Of a DNA stretch of 45,158 nt, positions 24,908 through 33,780 are shown piece after piece. The position numbers and the translations under genes are program-made. Below the pieces are notes generated by a model, which did no database searches, was not told the origin of the DNA, and was given only the letters and a program-made list of their open reading frames with translations. The first letter of the stretch is position 1. Each line of letters begins with the position of its first letter. The stretch is taken from contig JAHZHB010000073.1 in assembly GCA_019420465.1 (NCBI GenBank), positions 1 through 45,158 of the forward strand, read 5' to 3'. Source of the DNA: Lachnospiraceae bacterium (GTDB taxonomy: Bacteria; Bacillota; Clostridia; Lachnospirales; Lachnospiraceae).

Positions 24908-24954
24908 TGAGCAGCCCTCATGAGAACTTTGCTTCGCAAAAGTATGGCTGCTCA
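24908..24954. other. Hairpin between nth and the Dus gene
   Basis: A 9-bp outer stem (TGAGCAGCC/GGCTGCTCA) encloses a second stem (ACTTTGC with GCAAAAGT). It lies just after the nth stop codon but has no U-tract, so it may be a processing or weak terminator structure. Confidence 0.45.
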
Positions 24955-24966
24955 CTCCTGAATCAT

Positions 24967-25608
24967 TTATTCTGCTGTATTATAGGTACGGCAGATATCC
25001 TTCAGACAGCACTGCTCACAGTATGGTGCTGTTCTGGCAGTACAGACCTCTCTTCCGTGATATACCAGCCGGTGACACAGATCACTTCCTTCTTCAGGCG
25101 GCACGATCTTCCACAGTGCCATCTCCACACGGCGCGGATCTTTGATATTGTCTACAAGACCGATACGGTTTGACAGACGGATGCAGTGCGTATCGGTAAC
25201 GATCGCCGGTTTGCCAAAGACATCTCCCATGATCAGATTCGCACTTTTTCTGCCTACCCCCGGCAGTTTCAGTAAAGCATCAAAGTCATCCGGCACCTTG
25301 CCGCCGTATTCCAGCCACAGGATCCGCATACAGGCACTGATATCTCTGGCTTTGCTCTTGCCCAGACCGCAGGGACGCACGATAGCCTCGATCTCCTCCG
25401 GCTCTGCCTTTGCCAGTGCCTCAACGCTCGGATATTTTTCAAAAAGATCTTTGACAACGACATTTACCCTGGCATCCGTACACTGCGCTGCCAGCCGCAC
25501 TTCCACCAGAAGCTGCCAGGCATGCTCATAATCCAGCGTACAGTCTGCCAGCGGATATTCCTTTTTTAAACGTTTGATAACCTCCAGTGCCAGTTCTTTT
25601 TTATCCAC
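24967..25608 (-). CDS. nth: Endonuclease III
   Basis: A 213-residue DNA glycosylase/AP lyase removing oxidised pyrimidines. The helix-hairpin-helix LPGVGRKSANLIMG contains the catalytic Lys (about 121), and TDTHCIRLSNRIG contains the catalytic Asp (about 139). The C-terminal [4Fe-4S] cluster motif is VCTARTAPYCEQCCLKDIC; its first Cys spacing has seven residues rather than the six common in the family. A start at 25608 gives the usual length. With mutY at 29.7-30.7 kb this gives two HhH-GPD repair enzymes in the window. Confidence 0.95.
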   Translation of the reverse strand: MDKKELALEVIKRLKKEYPLADCTLDYEHAWQLLVEVRLAAQCTDARVNVVVKDLFEKYPSVEALAKAEPEEIEAIVRPCGLGKSKARDISACMRILWLEYGGKVPDDFDALLKLPGVGRKSANLIMGDVFGKPAIVTDTHCIRLSNRIGLVDNIKDPRRVEMALWKIVPPEEGSDLCHRLVYHGREVCTARTAPYCEQCCLKDICRTYNTAE

Positions 25609-25768
25609 AGTACATCTCCCTCACTTTATCTTTTTCCACAAAAACAGTGTCTTTCTGTTTATATGATATCACTCTGTAGTACAGTCTTTTATCGCGGTTT
25701 CCGTCTGCAAAGCTTTTCCCTGCTTTCTTTGCTTTCAGCCGTTTTTGTTTATCTGAGTATAACACGAA

Positions 25769-25799
25769 GAATCCCGGACTGGCAAGCCAGCCGGGATTC
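25769..25799 (-). terminator. Hairpin between amt-PII and nth
   Basis: A GC-rich stem GAATCCCGG-CTGGC paired with GCCAG-CCGGGATTC with one bulged base lies about 90 bases after the Amt-PII stop codon. The following tract (TTCGTGTTATA) is only moderately U-rich. Confidence 0.6.
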
Positions 25800-25887
25800 T
25801 CCTGCGTAACAATCCTCTGCAAACTGTTTCTTCTTATTTTAATCTGCAGAGTAACAAAAAGGGGGAACGAAATAATTCGATAACGCC

Positions 25888-27636
25888 TTATTCAACATCT
25901 GCCAGAGCTGCCAGGTCAGTTTCACCTGTACGAACCTTAACAACTCTGTCCACATTGTATACAAAGATCTTACCATCACCGATATGACCGGTATACAGTG
26001 TTTTCTTGGCAGCCTCGATCACCGTCTCAAGCGGCAGATTTCCGATAACGACCTCGATCTTAACCTTCGGAAGCAGTGTGGCATCTACTTCTGTACCACG
26101 ATACTTCTCACCGGAGCCTTTCTGGATACCACAGCCCATAACCTGTGTAACGGTCATACCGGTTACACCGATCTCATTCATAGCCTTGCGAATCTTATCG
26201 TAGCGTGTCAGTTTTGTAATGATGACAACTTTATACATACCTGTCGGATTGACATCCGGTGCTGTCATTACCGGAACAGCTTTCTTCTTCTCATACTCGG
26301 TTGCCTCTTCATACGTATCATTGCCAAGCTGTGTATTTTCATTGACATCCATAATCATGGAGTTGGAAACATCCATCAGGGAGAAGCCGCTGTAAGCGGA
26401 AGCCAGACCATGTTCTGTCGGATCCAGACCTTCGATCTCCTCTTCTTCGGAAACACGAAGACCTACTGTTGCACGGATCACAAGGAAAGCGATCGTAATC
26501 GTAACGGCCGTCCATGCAGCTACACTGATAAAGCCGATCAGCTGTTTGCCTAAAAGAGCAAATCCGCCGCCATAGAACAGACCGGTAAAGGTATCGTTAC
26601 CCGGTGCACTTGTTGTGGCAAAAAGACCGACAGCCAGTGTACCCCAGATACCGTTTAAGCAATGTACGGCAACAGCACCTACCGGGTCATCCACACGGAT
26701 CACATAATCGAGGAACCATACACCAAAGACTACCAGAAGACCGGATACAATACCAACACCGATAGCACCTGCACAGTCCATAACGTCACATCCGGCTGTG
26801 ATACCAACCAGACCTGCCAGTGAAGCATTCAGACACATGGAAACATCAGGTTTACCATATTTGATCCAGGTAAAGATCATACATACAACAGTGGCAATTG
26901 CCGGAGCAACCGTTGTTGTTACGAAAATAGAACCGAGCTGTTCAACGCTTGTGGCTGCCGCACCGTTAAATCCATACCAGCCAAGCCACAGGATAAATAC
27001 ACCCAGACAGCCAATCGGGAGGTTGTGTCCTGGGAAGGCATTGACGTTTGTGATCTTTCCACTCTTATCTTTTGTGAATTTACCGATACGCGGTCCTAAA
27101 AGGGCTGCACCGATCAGAGCACTGATGCCACCAACCATATGGATCGCACAGGAACCGGCGAAATCGTGAAAACCAAGCTGTGATAACCAGCCTCCGCCCC
27201 AGATCCAGTGTGCTTCGATCGGATAGATCAGAGCGGAGATGATACCGGAATAAATACAGTAGGAAAGGAATTTTGTTCTTTCAGCCATGGCACCGGATAC
27301 GATCGTTGCTGTAGTCGCACAGAATACCAGGTTGAATACGAAGTTTGACCAGTCAAAATTTGCATAGTTTGTAAAGATATCAAATCCGGGTTTTCCGATG
27401 ATGCCCATCATATCTTCACCAAGCAGCAGGCCAAAGCCGATCAGGATAAAAACAACGGTACCGATACAGAAGTCCATCAGGTTTTTCATCAGGATGTTAC
27501 CGGCATTCTTCGCTCTGGTAAAGCCCGTCTCTACCATGGCAAATCCTGCCTGCATCCAGAATACCAGTGCGGCACCGATCAGGAACCACACGCCAAAAGT
27601 CTGACCACTTATGGCATTCATAATTTCTTCAGTCAT
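25888..27636 (-). CDS. Ammonium transporter fused to a PII signalling domain
   Basis: A 582-residue fusion. Residues 1-405 form an Amt/Mep ammonium channel with about eleven membrane helices; typical stretches are FWMQAGFAMVETGFTRAKNA, GAMAERTKF and the His-containing GSCAIHMVGG and VAVHCLNGIWG of the twin-His pore. A linker (about 405-470) leads to a PII (GlnB/GlnK) domain (about 471-582: YKVVIITKLTRYDKIRKAMN, T-loop GEKYRGTEVDATLLPKVKIE, then GHIGDGKIFVYNVD). In E. coli GlnB the uridylylated T-loop Tyr51 lies in AEYMVD; here that site reads TEVDAT, so this PII is probably not uridylylated there and senses ligands directly. Strong AGGAGG site. Preceded by an attenuator-like leader. Confidence 0.94.
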   Translation of the reverse strand: MTEEIMNAISGQTFGVWFLIGAALVFWMQAGFAMVETGFTRAKNAGNILMKNLMDFCIGTVVFILIGFGLLLGEDMMGIIGKPGFDIFTNYANFDWSNFVFNLVFCATTATIVSGAMAERTKFLSYCIYSGIISALIYPIEAHWIWGGGWLSQLGFHDFAGSCAIHMVGGISALIGAALLGPRIGKFTKDKSGKITNVNAFPGHNLPIGCLGVFILWLGWYGFNGAAATSVEQLGSIFVTTTVAPAIATVVCMIFTWIKYGKPDVSMCLNASLAGLVGITAGCDVMDCAGAIGVGIVSGLLVVFGVWFLDYVIRVDDPVGAVAVHCLNGIWGTLAVGLFATTSAPGNDTFTGLFYGGGFALLGKQLIGFISVAAWTAVTITIAFLVIRATVGLRVSEEEEIEGLDPTEHGLASAYSGFSLMDVSNSMIMDVNENTQLGNDTYEEATEYEKKKAVPVMTAPDVNPTGMYKVVIITKLTRYDKIRKAMNEIGVTGMTVTQVMGCGIQKGSGEKYRGTEVDATLLPKVKIEVVIGNLPLETVIEAAKKTLYTGHIGDGKIFVYNVDRVVKVRTGETDLAALADVE

Positions 27637-27660
27637 AATATTTTCCTCCTCTTTCCGCAG

Positions 27661-27700
27661 TTTTGTTTTATAACGTCTTACTCTCTGTTATAAAACAAAA
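27661..27700 (-). promoter_or_regulatory. 14-bp hairpin overlapping the U-tract of the amt leader terminator
   Basis: TTTTGTTTTATAAC (27661-27674) is the exact reverse complement of 27687-27700. On the transcript the upstream arm is the U-tract of the terminator just before it, so this stem could compete with or modulate termination before the Amt-PII gene. Confidence 0.6.
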
Positions 27701-27730
27701 AAGGCGCTACGGGGGATCTCCCATAGCGCC
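27695..27730 (-). terminator. Leader terminator/attenuator between the amt promoter and the Amt-PII gene
   Basis: Stem GGCGCTA/TAGCGCC plus inner G:C pairs, followed on the minus strand by TTTTTTGTTTT. It starts about 10 bases after the predicted transcription start and 60 bases before the coding sequence, so it would stop most amt transcripts unless antiterminated. Confidence 0.75.
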
Positions 27731-27747
27731 TTTGCTTTATGTGCGGT

Positions 27748-27776
27748 ATCATACCATCTGTTTTTTTGGCTGTCAA
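27748..27776 (-). promoter_or_regulatory. Sigma-A promoter for the Amt-PII gene
   Basis: Perfect TTGACA, 17-base spacer, TATGAT on the minus strand, about 110 bases upstream of the start codon. Confidence 0.85.
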
Positions 27777-27852
27777 CCGTTAACTTTTCAGTTTTGGTTT
27801 TTCCTGTTTTTTTACAGTTTTCACAAAGAATTTTCAAGCTATCTGGTAGATT

Positions 27853-28506
27853 TTACTGTAAAATCGAGCGCATTGTGCGATATCTCGATGCAAACTGTGC
27901 GTAAAAGTCCTCTTTGGTATACGGTGTCAGATAAAAGATCTTTAAAAACTGCAGGGTCAGATTTTTCTGCAAAACCTCTTCGCACTGAGACAGCTTTATC
28001 TGCATTTCTTTCTGAAGGTCGTGCCACTGGTTGATAAAGGTGCGGTTTTTATCGGAGTCGGGTATATCTACCCATTTGCGAACACGGATCTTTGTCTTTG
28101 GACGCGGACATTCGTGTACCTGCAGGATGTAGGTAAAATCTCCATCCTGATAGTAGCGGCCCAGTGGAAAGATGCGGCAAAAGCCGGGTCTGTGGACATG
28201 CACGCTGCAGCGTCTGTCTGCATCCAGGAAGGGACATCCGCCGGTTTTGTCACTTTTTTTCAGATGCGGCAGGATCAGGCCATCGTAGATGTCGAGTTCT
28301 ACGTGTGTACCGATCATGGCTTCGAAGGTGGTATCCAGAGCGGTTGTCAGACGGTAGATATCCAGCGGATCCAGGATGATGGTATCGACCATGTCTTCAC
28401 AGCACATGGAGCAGCCCTTACAGCCGCCGCAGTCGGCTCTGACCATATCGTTGTCGCGGTAGGTGCGGCCGTCGGAGATTTCGTTGATGTCTATATTTCG
28501 TTCCAT
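27853..28506 (-). CDS. YkgJ-type CxxCxxCC putative metal-binding protein
   Basis: A 217-residue cytoplasmic protein of the zinc/iron-chelating YkgJ family. The N-terminal Cys cluster CGGCKGCSMCC (residues 26-36) is followed by the expected DMVDTIILDPLDIYRL and, further on, CPFLDADRRCSVHVHRPGFC, giving two Cys groups for an Fe-S cluster or metal. Function of the family is not established. The start ATG lies 8 bases after GAGG and directly beyond a 23-bp hairpin (28518-28570). It follows the glycosyltransferase gene by about 90 bases and may be read from it. Confidence 0.85.
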   Translation of the reverse strand: MERNIDINEISDGRTYRDNDMVRADCGGCKGCSMCCEDMVDTIILDPLDIYRLTTALDTTFEAMIGTHVELDIYDGLILPHLKKSDKTGGCPFLDADRRCSVHVHRPGFCRIFPLGRYYQDGDFTYILQVHECPRPKTKIRVRKWVDIPDSDKNRTFINQWHDLQKEMQIKLSQCEEVLQKNLTLQFLKIFYLTPYTKEDFYAQFASRYRTMRSILQ

Positions 28507-28517
28507 TTGTTTTACCT

Positions 28518-28570
28518 CAGCGTATCGGCTGCAGCTTACATATAACCTGTAAACTGCAGCCGATACACTG
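28518..28570 (-). promoter_or_regulatory. 23-bp hairpin ending at the ribosome site of the YkgJ-type gene
   Basis: 28518-28540 pairs with 28548-28570 over 23 positions with two G.U-type mismatches and a 7-base loop; centre ATCGGCTGCAG. There is no U-tract; the stem ends 1-2 bases before the GAGG ribosome site of the next gene. It may be a processing or stability element rather than a terminator. Confidence 0.65.
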
Positions 28571-28594
28571 TTCTCCTGTAAAAAGTAAAATGTT

Positions 28595-29611
28595 TTAGTT
28601 AAATCCGTAAATCTTCTGTGAAATCTTGTACCCTGCCACAGCGATTTTACGTCCGACTTTGGAGCGCATGTTCATCGCTATGCCGAGGATACCACGGCGC
28701 AGTGTTGTGTAGGTCAGCGGATCCTTTTTCTTCATATATTTCCAGAGTTCATCCTTCATGGCATCAGCCTCTTTGCTATCCATACGGATCAGCAGGATGG
28801 AGGTAACTGTTGTCACGATACTCAGATAGTTCAGCATGTATTTGCGAAGCTTGGTATGCTCGTGGCTCTGCTCGGCCATACAGTCGATCATCAGCTTGTT
28901 GACACGGATCTGCTGATCGATACGGGATATCATGACGGTTTCGTTGACAGACTGATCACTTCTGCCGATAAAGTAATGATAGAAATCCACATTCATGTAG
29001 TACATTTTCTTAACATACGGGAACGGCACAAAAGCAAACAGATTGTCCACGTAGAAGGTATGCTCCGGCAGATGTAATCCACAGTCACGAAGCACCTGTG
29101 TACGATACATCAGGGAATGCATCAGGATGTAGTGACCCAGCCCCATATTTTTCACATCTTCCCATCCAAAGATACGGTCCTGGGGAAGACTTCCGGTATA
29201 TTTCATGACTTTTTTGTGCTTTGCGCCTTCTTTATCATAAATATAATTGCTGATAACAGCATCCGGCTTTTCATCCATAGCTGCAAACTCACGCAGCTTT
29301 GCCAGAAGCTTCGGATAGGCTTCTTTGTCCACCCAGTCATCGCTGTCTACGACCTTGTAGTACAGACCGGTCGCATGCGCAATACCGGCATTGACCCCGG
29401 AACCATGACCACCGTTTTCCTTATGGATGACTTTGACGATGCCCGGATGTTCTGCAGCCAGACGGTCTGCGATTACAGCTGTGTTGTCCTTTGAACCGTC
29501 ATCTACGAGAATGATCTCCACTTCCTCACCACCCGGAAGCAGACTTTCCACACAGTGTTCCATATAGCTTTCTGAATTATAGCAGGGGACTGCTACGGTA
29601 AGTAATTTCAT
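28595..29611 (-). CDS. Family 2 glycosyltransferase
   Basis: A 338-residue GT-A fold glycosyltransferase. The N-terminus MKLLTVAVPCYNSESYMEHC, the nucleotide-sugar site VDDGSKDNT and the metal-binding VVDSDDWVD are typical for GT2. The C-terminal third is helical and lacks membrane segments, so it is likely a cytoplasmic enzyme adding sugars to a lipid-linked or surface glycan. Acceptor and donor are unknown. Good AGGAGG site 5 bases before the ATG. No neighbouring glycan cluster is present. Confidence 0.88.
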   Translation of the reverse strand: MKLLTVAVPCYNSESYMEHCVESLLPGGEEVEIILVDDGSKDNTAVIADRLAAEHPGIVKVIHKENGGHGSGVNAGIAHATGLYYKVVDSDDWVDKEAYPKLLAKLREFAAMDEKPDAVISNYIYDKEGAKHKKVMKYTGSLPQDRIFGWEDVKNMGLGHYILMHSLMYRTQVLRDCGLHLPEHTFYVDNLFAFVPFPYVKKMYYMNVDFYHYFIGRSDQSVNETVMISRIDQQIRVNKLMIDCMAEQSHEHTKLRKYMLNYLSIVTTVTSILLIRMDSKEADAMKDELWKYMKKKDPLTYTTLRRGILGIAMNMRSKVGRKIAVAGYKISQKIYGFN

Positions 29612-29657
29612 AAAAACCTCCTGTTTTCCTGTTAAGTTTTACAGTATTCTGTTTATT

Positions 29658-30740
29658 TTACTGCATATCTGTCTGATCTTTCGACACACCCAGACGTATA
29701 TGTATAAAGGATGTGTAGGCACGAAAAGCTGACGGCAACGGATATTTTTCTTCAACGGTAGCTGTATCTGCAAACAGCCAGCCACTCTGCGATGTTTCCT
29801 CCAGCGATGCCACCCGGATCAGATACCCTTTCATCCGCCATTCCACATGTGAAAATATGTGTTTTGCATCTTCGAGCGGTTCTATGTACAGAGGAAACAG
29901 ATGCTTTTCCTGTACATAACTCAGTATCTCCTTTTCGTCAGCATAATGATCAATCCCCGGCAGCTCATACAGACCGGCCAGCAGGCCTTTATTTGGTCGC
30001 TTATGTAAAGCGATCCTTTCGCCATCGCGGATAATCAGCACTGTACGTTCTTCTATACGGCGCTCTTTTGGTTTTTTACGGACCGGAAGAATATCTGTGA
30101 GTCCTCTTTTGGCTGCCTCACAGGTAAAATTAAGCGGACACGATGCACAGTCGATCTGTCCTTTTGGCAGACAGATGGCAGAACCCAGATCCATAAATGC
30201 CTGATTCAGATCACCGCTCCGGTGCTCTGGCATCACATAAAGAAGCTCCTGCTGTGCTCTTTTTCTGACGCTGTCTTTCAGTATATCTTCCTCACATGCG
30301 GTAATCCTGGCCCAGATTCTAAGGACATTGCCATCTACTGCCGGAACCGGAATATCCCAGGCGATTGATGCTATGGCACCTGCTGTGTAGGCCCCGATCC
30401 CGCTGAGACCCAAAAGTGCCTCATAATCTGCGGGCAGGCTGCCCTCGTAGCGCTCTTCTATCTGTTGCGCTGCTTTTTTTAAGTTTCTGGCCCGGTTATA
30501 ATAGCCAAGCCCCTCCCAGAGCTTTAACAGCCGATCCTCCGGACATACAGCCAGATCATGCACAGTAGGCAGGGCGGAAATAAACCGGTCAAAATACGGC
30601 CGTACGGCTTCCACTCTCGTCTGTTGCAGCATGATTTCTGAAATCCAGATATGATATGGATTTTTCCCGGATCTCCAGGGAAGATCCCGGTGATATCTGT
30701 CATACCACAAAAGCAGGGGAGCTACTATTTTATCTAACAT
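29658..30740 (-). CDS. mutY: A/G-specific adenine glycosylase
   Basis: A 360-residue repair enzyme that removes adenine mispaired with 8-oxoguanine. The HhH-GPD domain has SEIMLQQTRVE with the catalytic Glu (about 35), LSGIGAYTAGAIA and AVDGNVLRI with the catalytic Asp (about 136). The [4Fe-4S] motif is CLPKGQIDCASCPLNFTC. A C-terminal NUDIX-like domain (about 225-350: RIALHKRPNKGLLAGLYELP) reads 8-oxoG. It lies downstream of the HAD gene with about 150 bases between them and upstream of the glycosyltransferase. Confidence 0.96.
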   Translation of the reverse strand: MLDKIVAPLLLWYDRYHRDLPWRSGKNPYHIWISEIMLQQTRVEAVRPYFDRFISALPTVHDLAVCPEDRLLKLWEGLGYYNRARNLKKAAQQIEERYEGSLPADYEALLGLSGIGAYTAGAIASIAWDIPVPAVDGNVLRIWARITACEEDILKDSVRKRAQQELLYVMPEHRSGDLNQAFMDLGSAICLPKGQIDCASCPLNFTCEAAKRGLTDILPVRKKPKERRIEERTVLIIRDGERIALHKRPNKGLLAGLYELPGIDHYADEKEILSYVQEKHLFPLYIEPLEDAKHIFSHVEWRMKGYLIRVASLEETSQSGWLFADTATVEEKYPLPSAFRAYTSFIHIRLGVSKDQTDMQ

Positions 30741-30825
30741 AATTCACCTTTCTCATCATGCCATAGTTTTCTGGAAAAAGCAACCGGCTTACCATGAAGA
30801 TTCCATGAATATGCCTGTGAACAGT

Positions 30826-30850
30826 AAAAGAGCAGCTTTCTCTGCCGCCC
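30826..30850 (-). terminator. Weak terminator after the HAD phosphatase gene
   Basis: Seven pairs, two of them G.U (GGGCGGC with GCTGCTC), followed by TTTTACT on the minus strand. It is 42 bases beyond the HAD stop codon. Confidence 0.4.
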
Positions 30851-30891
30851 TTTTATGTCCGTCAGCTATCTGCCGGTAAACCGGCTTTTCG

Positions 30892-31707
30892 TTACTGTTC
30901 CAATACAAATTTTTCTATGATCTCAGCCACACCACTGTGCTCATTGTCGTGCTGCGTCACATAATCAGCACAGGCTTTTACTGCAGCTTCTCCGTTACAC
31001 ATGGCAGCACCCACAGCTGCGGTCTGCAGCATACTGATATCATTTGCCGCATCTCCTGCAGCTACGGTCTGTGACAGATCTGCATGCAGATATTCACACA
31101 GCCAGCGGATCGCAGAGCCCTTGCTCACACCGGCAGGTACATACTCCAGATACTCTTTACACGAGAAAAACGAATCCGCGCGCCCGGCAAGTGTTTCTGC
31201 ATGTTCTTTCTGAAAGCGTTCCAGCTTTTCACGGTCATGCAGATCAGCCAGAAGAACCTTTGGCGGATCTTCTGTCAATGCCTGAGGCACATCCTTTACC
31301 AGACGGGAATGTCCGCCATTGTTGCGATCATACCGGATCAGCTCCGGTGTCTCTTTTTCAGCGATCGTCTCTGTCCGGCTGTAAGCCTGACAGTGGATCT
31401 GCCATTTTCGGGTCTCATCAAACAGATACTGCACCGTATCTTTGTCAAGGTTCTTCCAGAGAATCACCTCGCCTGTATCGCAACGGATCACACAGCTGCC
31501 GTTAAATGTGATGGCATAGCATCCAGGCACATCAAGTCCCAGACGTCTGACCTGTAAAAGCATGTTTACAGTAGACCTTCCGGTAGCCAATACGATACTG
31601 TGGCCTTGCATGCGGGCTTTTTCGATCGCTGCCTTATTTTCGGGAGTGATCTCCTTTTTGCTGTTTAACAGTGTACCATCCAGATCGGTAAAAAATATCT
31701 TTTTCAT
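30892..31707 (-). CDS. Cof-type HAD phosphatase
   Basis: A 271-residue haloacid dehalogenase-superfamily hydrolase of the Cof/YidA group. Motif I is FTDLDGTLLNSKKEI with nucleophile Asp8 and acid/base Asp10, motif II is LATGRSTVNM, and motif IV is VAAGDAANDISMLQTA; a type IIB cap domain lies between. These enzymes dephosphorylate sugar phosphates or nucleotides such as FMN; the substrate cannot be told. It begins 19 bases after the L,D-transpeptidase gene and is probably co-transcribed. Confidence 0.93.
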   Translation of the reverse strand: MKKIFFTDLDGTLLNSKKEITPENKAAIEKARMQGHSIVLATGRSTVNMLLQVRRLGLDVPGCYAITFNGSCVIRCDTGEVILWKNLDKDTVQYLFDETRKWQIHCQAYSRTETIAEKETPELIRYDRNNGGHSRLVKDVPQALTEDPPKVLLADLHDREKLERFQKEHAETLAGRADSFFSCKEYLEYVPAGVSKGSAIRWLCEYLHADLSQTVAAGDAANDISMLQTAAVGAAMCNGEAAVKACADYVTQHDNEHSGVAEIIEKFVLEQ

Positions 31708-31726
31708 TATGTGTTTTCCTTACAGC

Positions 31727-33622
31727 TTATTCTGTGGCTTCTCCTGTAGCCTGCGGTGCATCCGGTGTCGGTGCCGGTGTCGGCTCCGGTGCAGTTGAAG
31801 AGGACTCCTCTTTCTTGGAACTTGATTCTTCTTTCTTGCTGGAAGACTCCTCCTTCTTGGAGCTTGACTCCTCCTTCTTGGAGCTTGACTCCTCTTTCTT
31901 GGAACTTGACTCGTTCTTTTTGCTGGAAGATTCATCCTTCTTGGATGAAGATTCCTCCTTATCCTCCGATGAAGATTCATCTTTCTTGGAACTCGACTCA
32001 TCTTTCTTGGATGAGCCTTCTCCATCGTCCGTCTTTTTCGGTTCTGCCGGACGCAGTGTCACATCTGTTCTGTAGAAGATCACGATCGGCACTTCCTTGT
32101 CGATCAGATCATACAAAGAGGCAGCCTTGCTCTTTGGCAGGTTGATACAGCCATGAGAGCCGCTGTAATTGTAGATCGTACCGCCGAACTTGCCTCTCCA
32201 TGTGGCATCATGGAAACCGTATCCACCATAGAACGGCATCCAGTAATTGACATGGGACACATAGGAATATTCGCCGTTTGGCAGCTTTTCGCCCTTCAGA
32301 TCACGGTCCTTTGTCTTATAATCCAGCAGATACACACCGCTCGGTGTATAACGGTCTTTTGTCATCTTACCGGAAACACAGTCACTCTGCCATACGACCT
32401 TGCCATCTTTGTAAAAATAAACATGCTGTGAGGTCAGATCTGCCTCGATATAGGTATCACCAAAACCACCGTTCTCTGTCGTAGCCATCTTGCTCTTGTA
32501 TTCCGGCTCACGCTCTACGGTGTCACCGGCCTCGATGTTGGCCGTCAGTGCTTTGATCTCGGCTGCCTGATCGATCTTCCATCCGGTATCTACGGTCTTA
32601 ACTTTGACAACTGTACCGTACGTACTCTTAAAGCTTGCTGTGGAGCCCAGTGTATCCGTTTCCTTTGCCAGCTCGGCGACATACTCTTTGATCTTCTTTG
32701 TAAAGGTGTCATCGTCCTTTGTGTAATTACCGTTTTCATCCTTGTCCAGCCAGTCGATCATCGTCTCACCGTTGAGGACTTTTTCGCCCTGCGGCAGCTT
32801 GTAGGTGATGCTTGCACCGATATACTTGTTCAGATTTTCCACCTGTGCAACCAGTTCTGTATCATCGGAAGTCACTGCCGGCTTGACATATGCACCGGTT
32901 TCTTCCACGTTCAGCTCTGTATCTCCCTCGCTGATAGCATCGATCACCGCATTTGTCAGTGTATCGGCATCGAGCTTGTTTCCTTCCTTTTCTGCTACGA
33001 TCGTAAATTTACCGTCGGAAAATTCCATATAGGCATCCTCCGGGGCTGTCTGATGGATCGGATCAAGCTCTGTGGCACTGTCAAGGATATCGGTTACCTT
33101 GGTCTTGTCAAACGTTGTGGCATTGTCTACCGTATACTCACGGGTCTGTTTGGACTGTGCATACCAGTCCATGATATTCTGTGCAGCCAGAAGCTCCTGA
33201 ATATCACTGCCGTTCTGATAAGTATAGTCAATGTCGCTGCCATCAATTTCAAGTGTCTCACCCTCCCTGAAGTTTACCGTCAGGGCATATTTTTCCACGT
33301 TATCTTTGATAATAGCTTCTATTTCTTCTACCGTCTTGTTGCTGCAGTCGATCGAATTGATCGTTGTACCCGGAAAGAATTCTGTTTTGTACGTCTGCGC
33401 CTCATATAAATATACGCCGAAACCGGCTACCGCCACCACCAGGATCACCGATGTCACACCAGCCACGATGGCTATAGTCTTCTGCCCGTTTTTCTTTCTG
33501 ACAGTTTTCTTTTTCTTTCTGGAAGGTTGTGGTTCATCTATCTTTACATCTGTTCCCAGAATCGAGTCCAGCTCTTTTTCCAGCCCGGAACCATAGGTAT
33601 TGTCTTTCTTCTTTTTTCTCAA
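31727..33622 (-). CDS. Membrane-anchored L,D-transpeptidase with Ser/Lys/Glu-rich tail
   Basis: A 631-residue peptidoglycan crosslinking enzyme. A basic cytoplasmic head and one membrane helix (about 49-72) lead to two repeats of the putative peptidoglycan-binding domain (about 110-385) and a YkuD catalytic domain (about 395-515). The motif SGSHGCINLPKSKA has catalytic Cys492, with His471 in GYGFHDATW. Such enzymes form 3-3 crosslinks or attach proteins. The tail (about 535-615) repeats SSSKKEE/SSSKKDE. The start is TTG, preceded by AGGGGG at about 8 bases. The HAD gene follows. Confidence 0.94.
   Translation of the reverse strand: MRKKKKDNTYGSGLEKELDSILGTDVKIDEPQPSRKKKKTVRKKNGQKTIAIVAGVTSVILVVAVAGFGVYLYEAQTYKTEFFPGTTINSIDCSNKTVEEIEAIIKDNVEKYALTVNFREGETLEIDGSDIDYTYQNGSDIQELLAAQNIMDWYAQSKQTREYTVDNATTFDKTKVTDILDSATELDPIHQTAPEDAYMEFSDGKFTIVAEKEGNKLDADTLTNAVIDAISEGDTELNVEETGAYVKPAVTSDDTELVAQVENLNKYIGASITYKLPQGEKVLNGETMIDWLDKDENGNYTKDDDTFTKKIKEYVAELAKETDTLGSTASFKSTYGTVVKVKTVDTGWKIDQAAEIKALTANIEAGDTVEREPEYKSKMATTENGGFGDTYIEADLTSQHVYFYKDGKVVWQSDCVSGKMTKDRYTPSGVYLLDYKTKDRDLKGEKLPNGEYSYVSHVNYWMPFYGGYGFHDATWRGKFGGTIYNYSGSHGCINLPKSKAASLYDLIDKEVPIVIFYRTDVTLRPAEPKKTDDGEGSSKKDESSSKKDESSSEDKEESSSKKDESSSKKNESSSKKEESSSKKEESSSKKEESSSKKEESSSKKEESSSTAPEPTPAPTPDAPQATGEATE
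31795..32030 (-). repeat. 15-bp tandem repeats encoding the SSSKKEE tail
   Basis: About a dozen variants of a short unit (TCCTCCTTCTTGGAGC on the plus strand) code for the Lys/Glu/Ser tail of the L,D-transpeptidase. Copy number may vary by slippage without changing frame. Confidence 0.75.
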
Positions 33623-33780
33623 TTGGATTTCCCCCTGTATTACCCCTCTGATCTATATACTGTGTTATCTGTTTTTTCATTCTGAAGCCATGTAAAAGTG
33701 CATGGCAACGCATTTTTCATTATACATGATTCTTTTGCGAAAAAGGCACTAATTTTCTTAGTTTTTTCTTAACTTTTTTC
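33623..33780 (-). other. Upstream region of the L,D-transpeptidase gene
   Basis: On the minus strand a TATAAT -10 box (about 33721-33726) preceded by TG suggests the promoter; no clear -35 box is seen. A small repeat GCCATGCACTTTTACATGGC forms a hairpin in the leader. Confidence 0.4.

Noticed and set aside
25601..25822. 73-codon open frame upstream of nth
   Set aside because: Starts in a terminator-like hairpin, overlaps nth and lacks a ribosome site.
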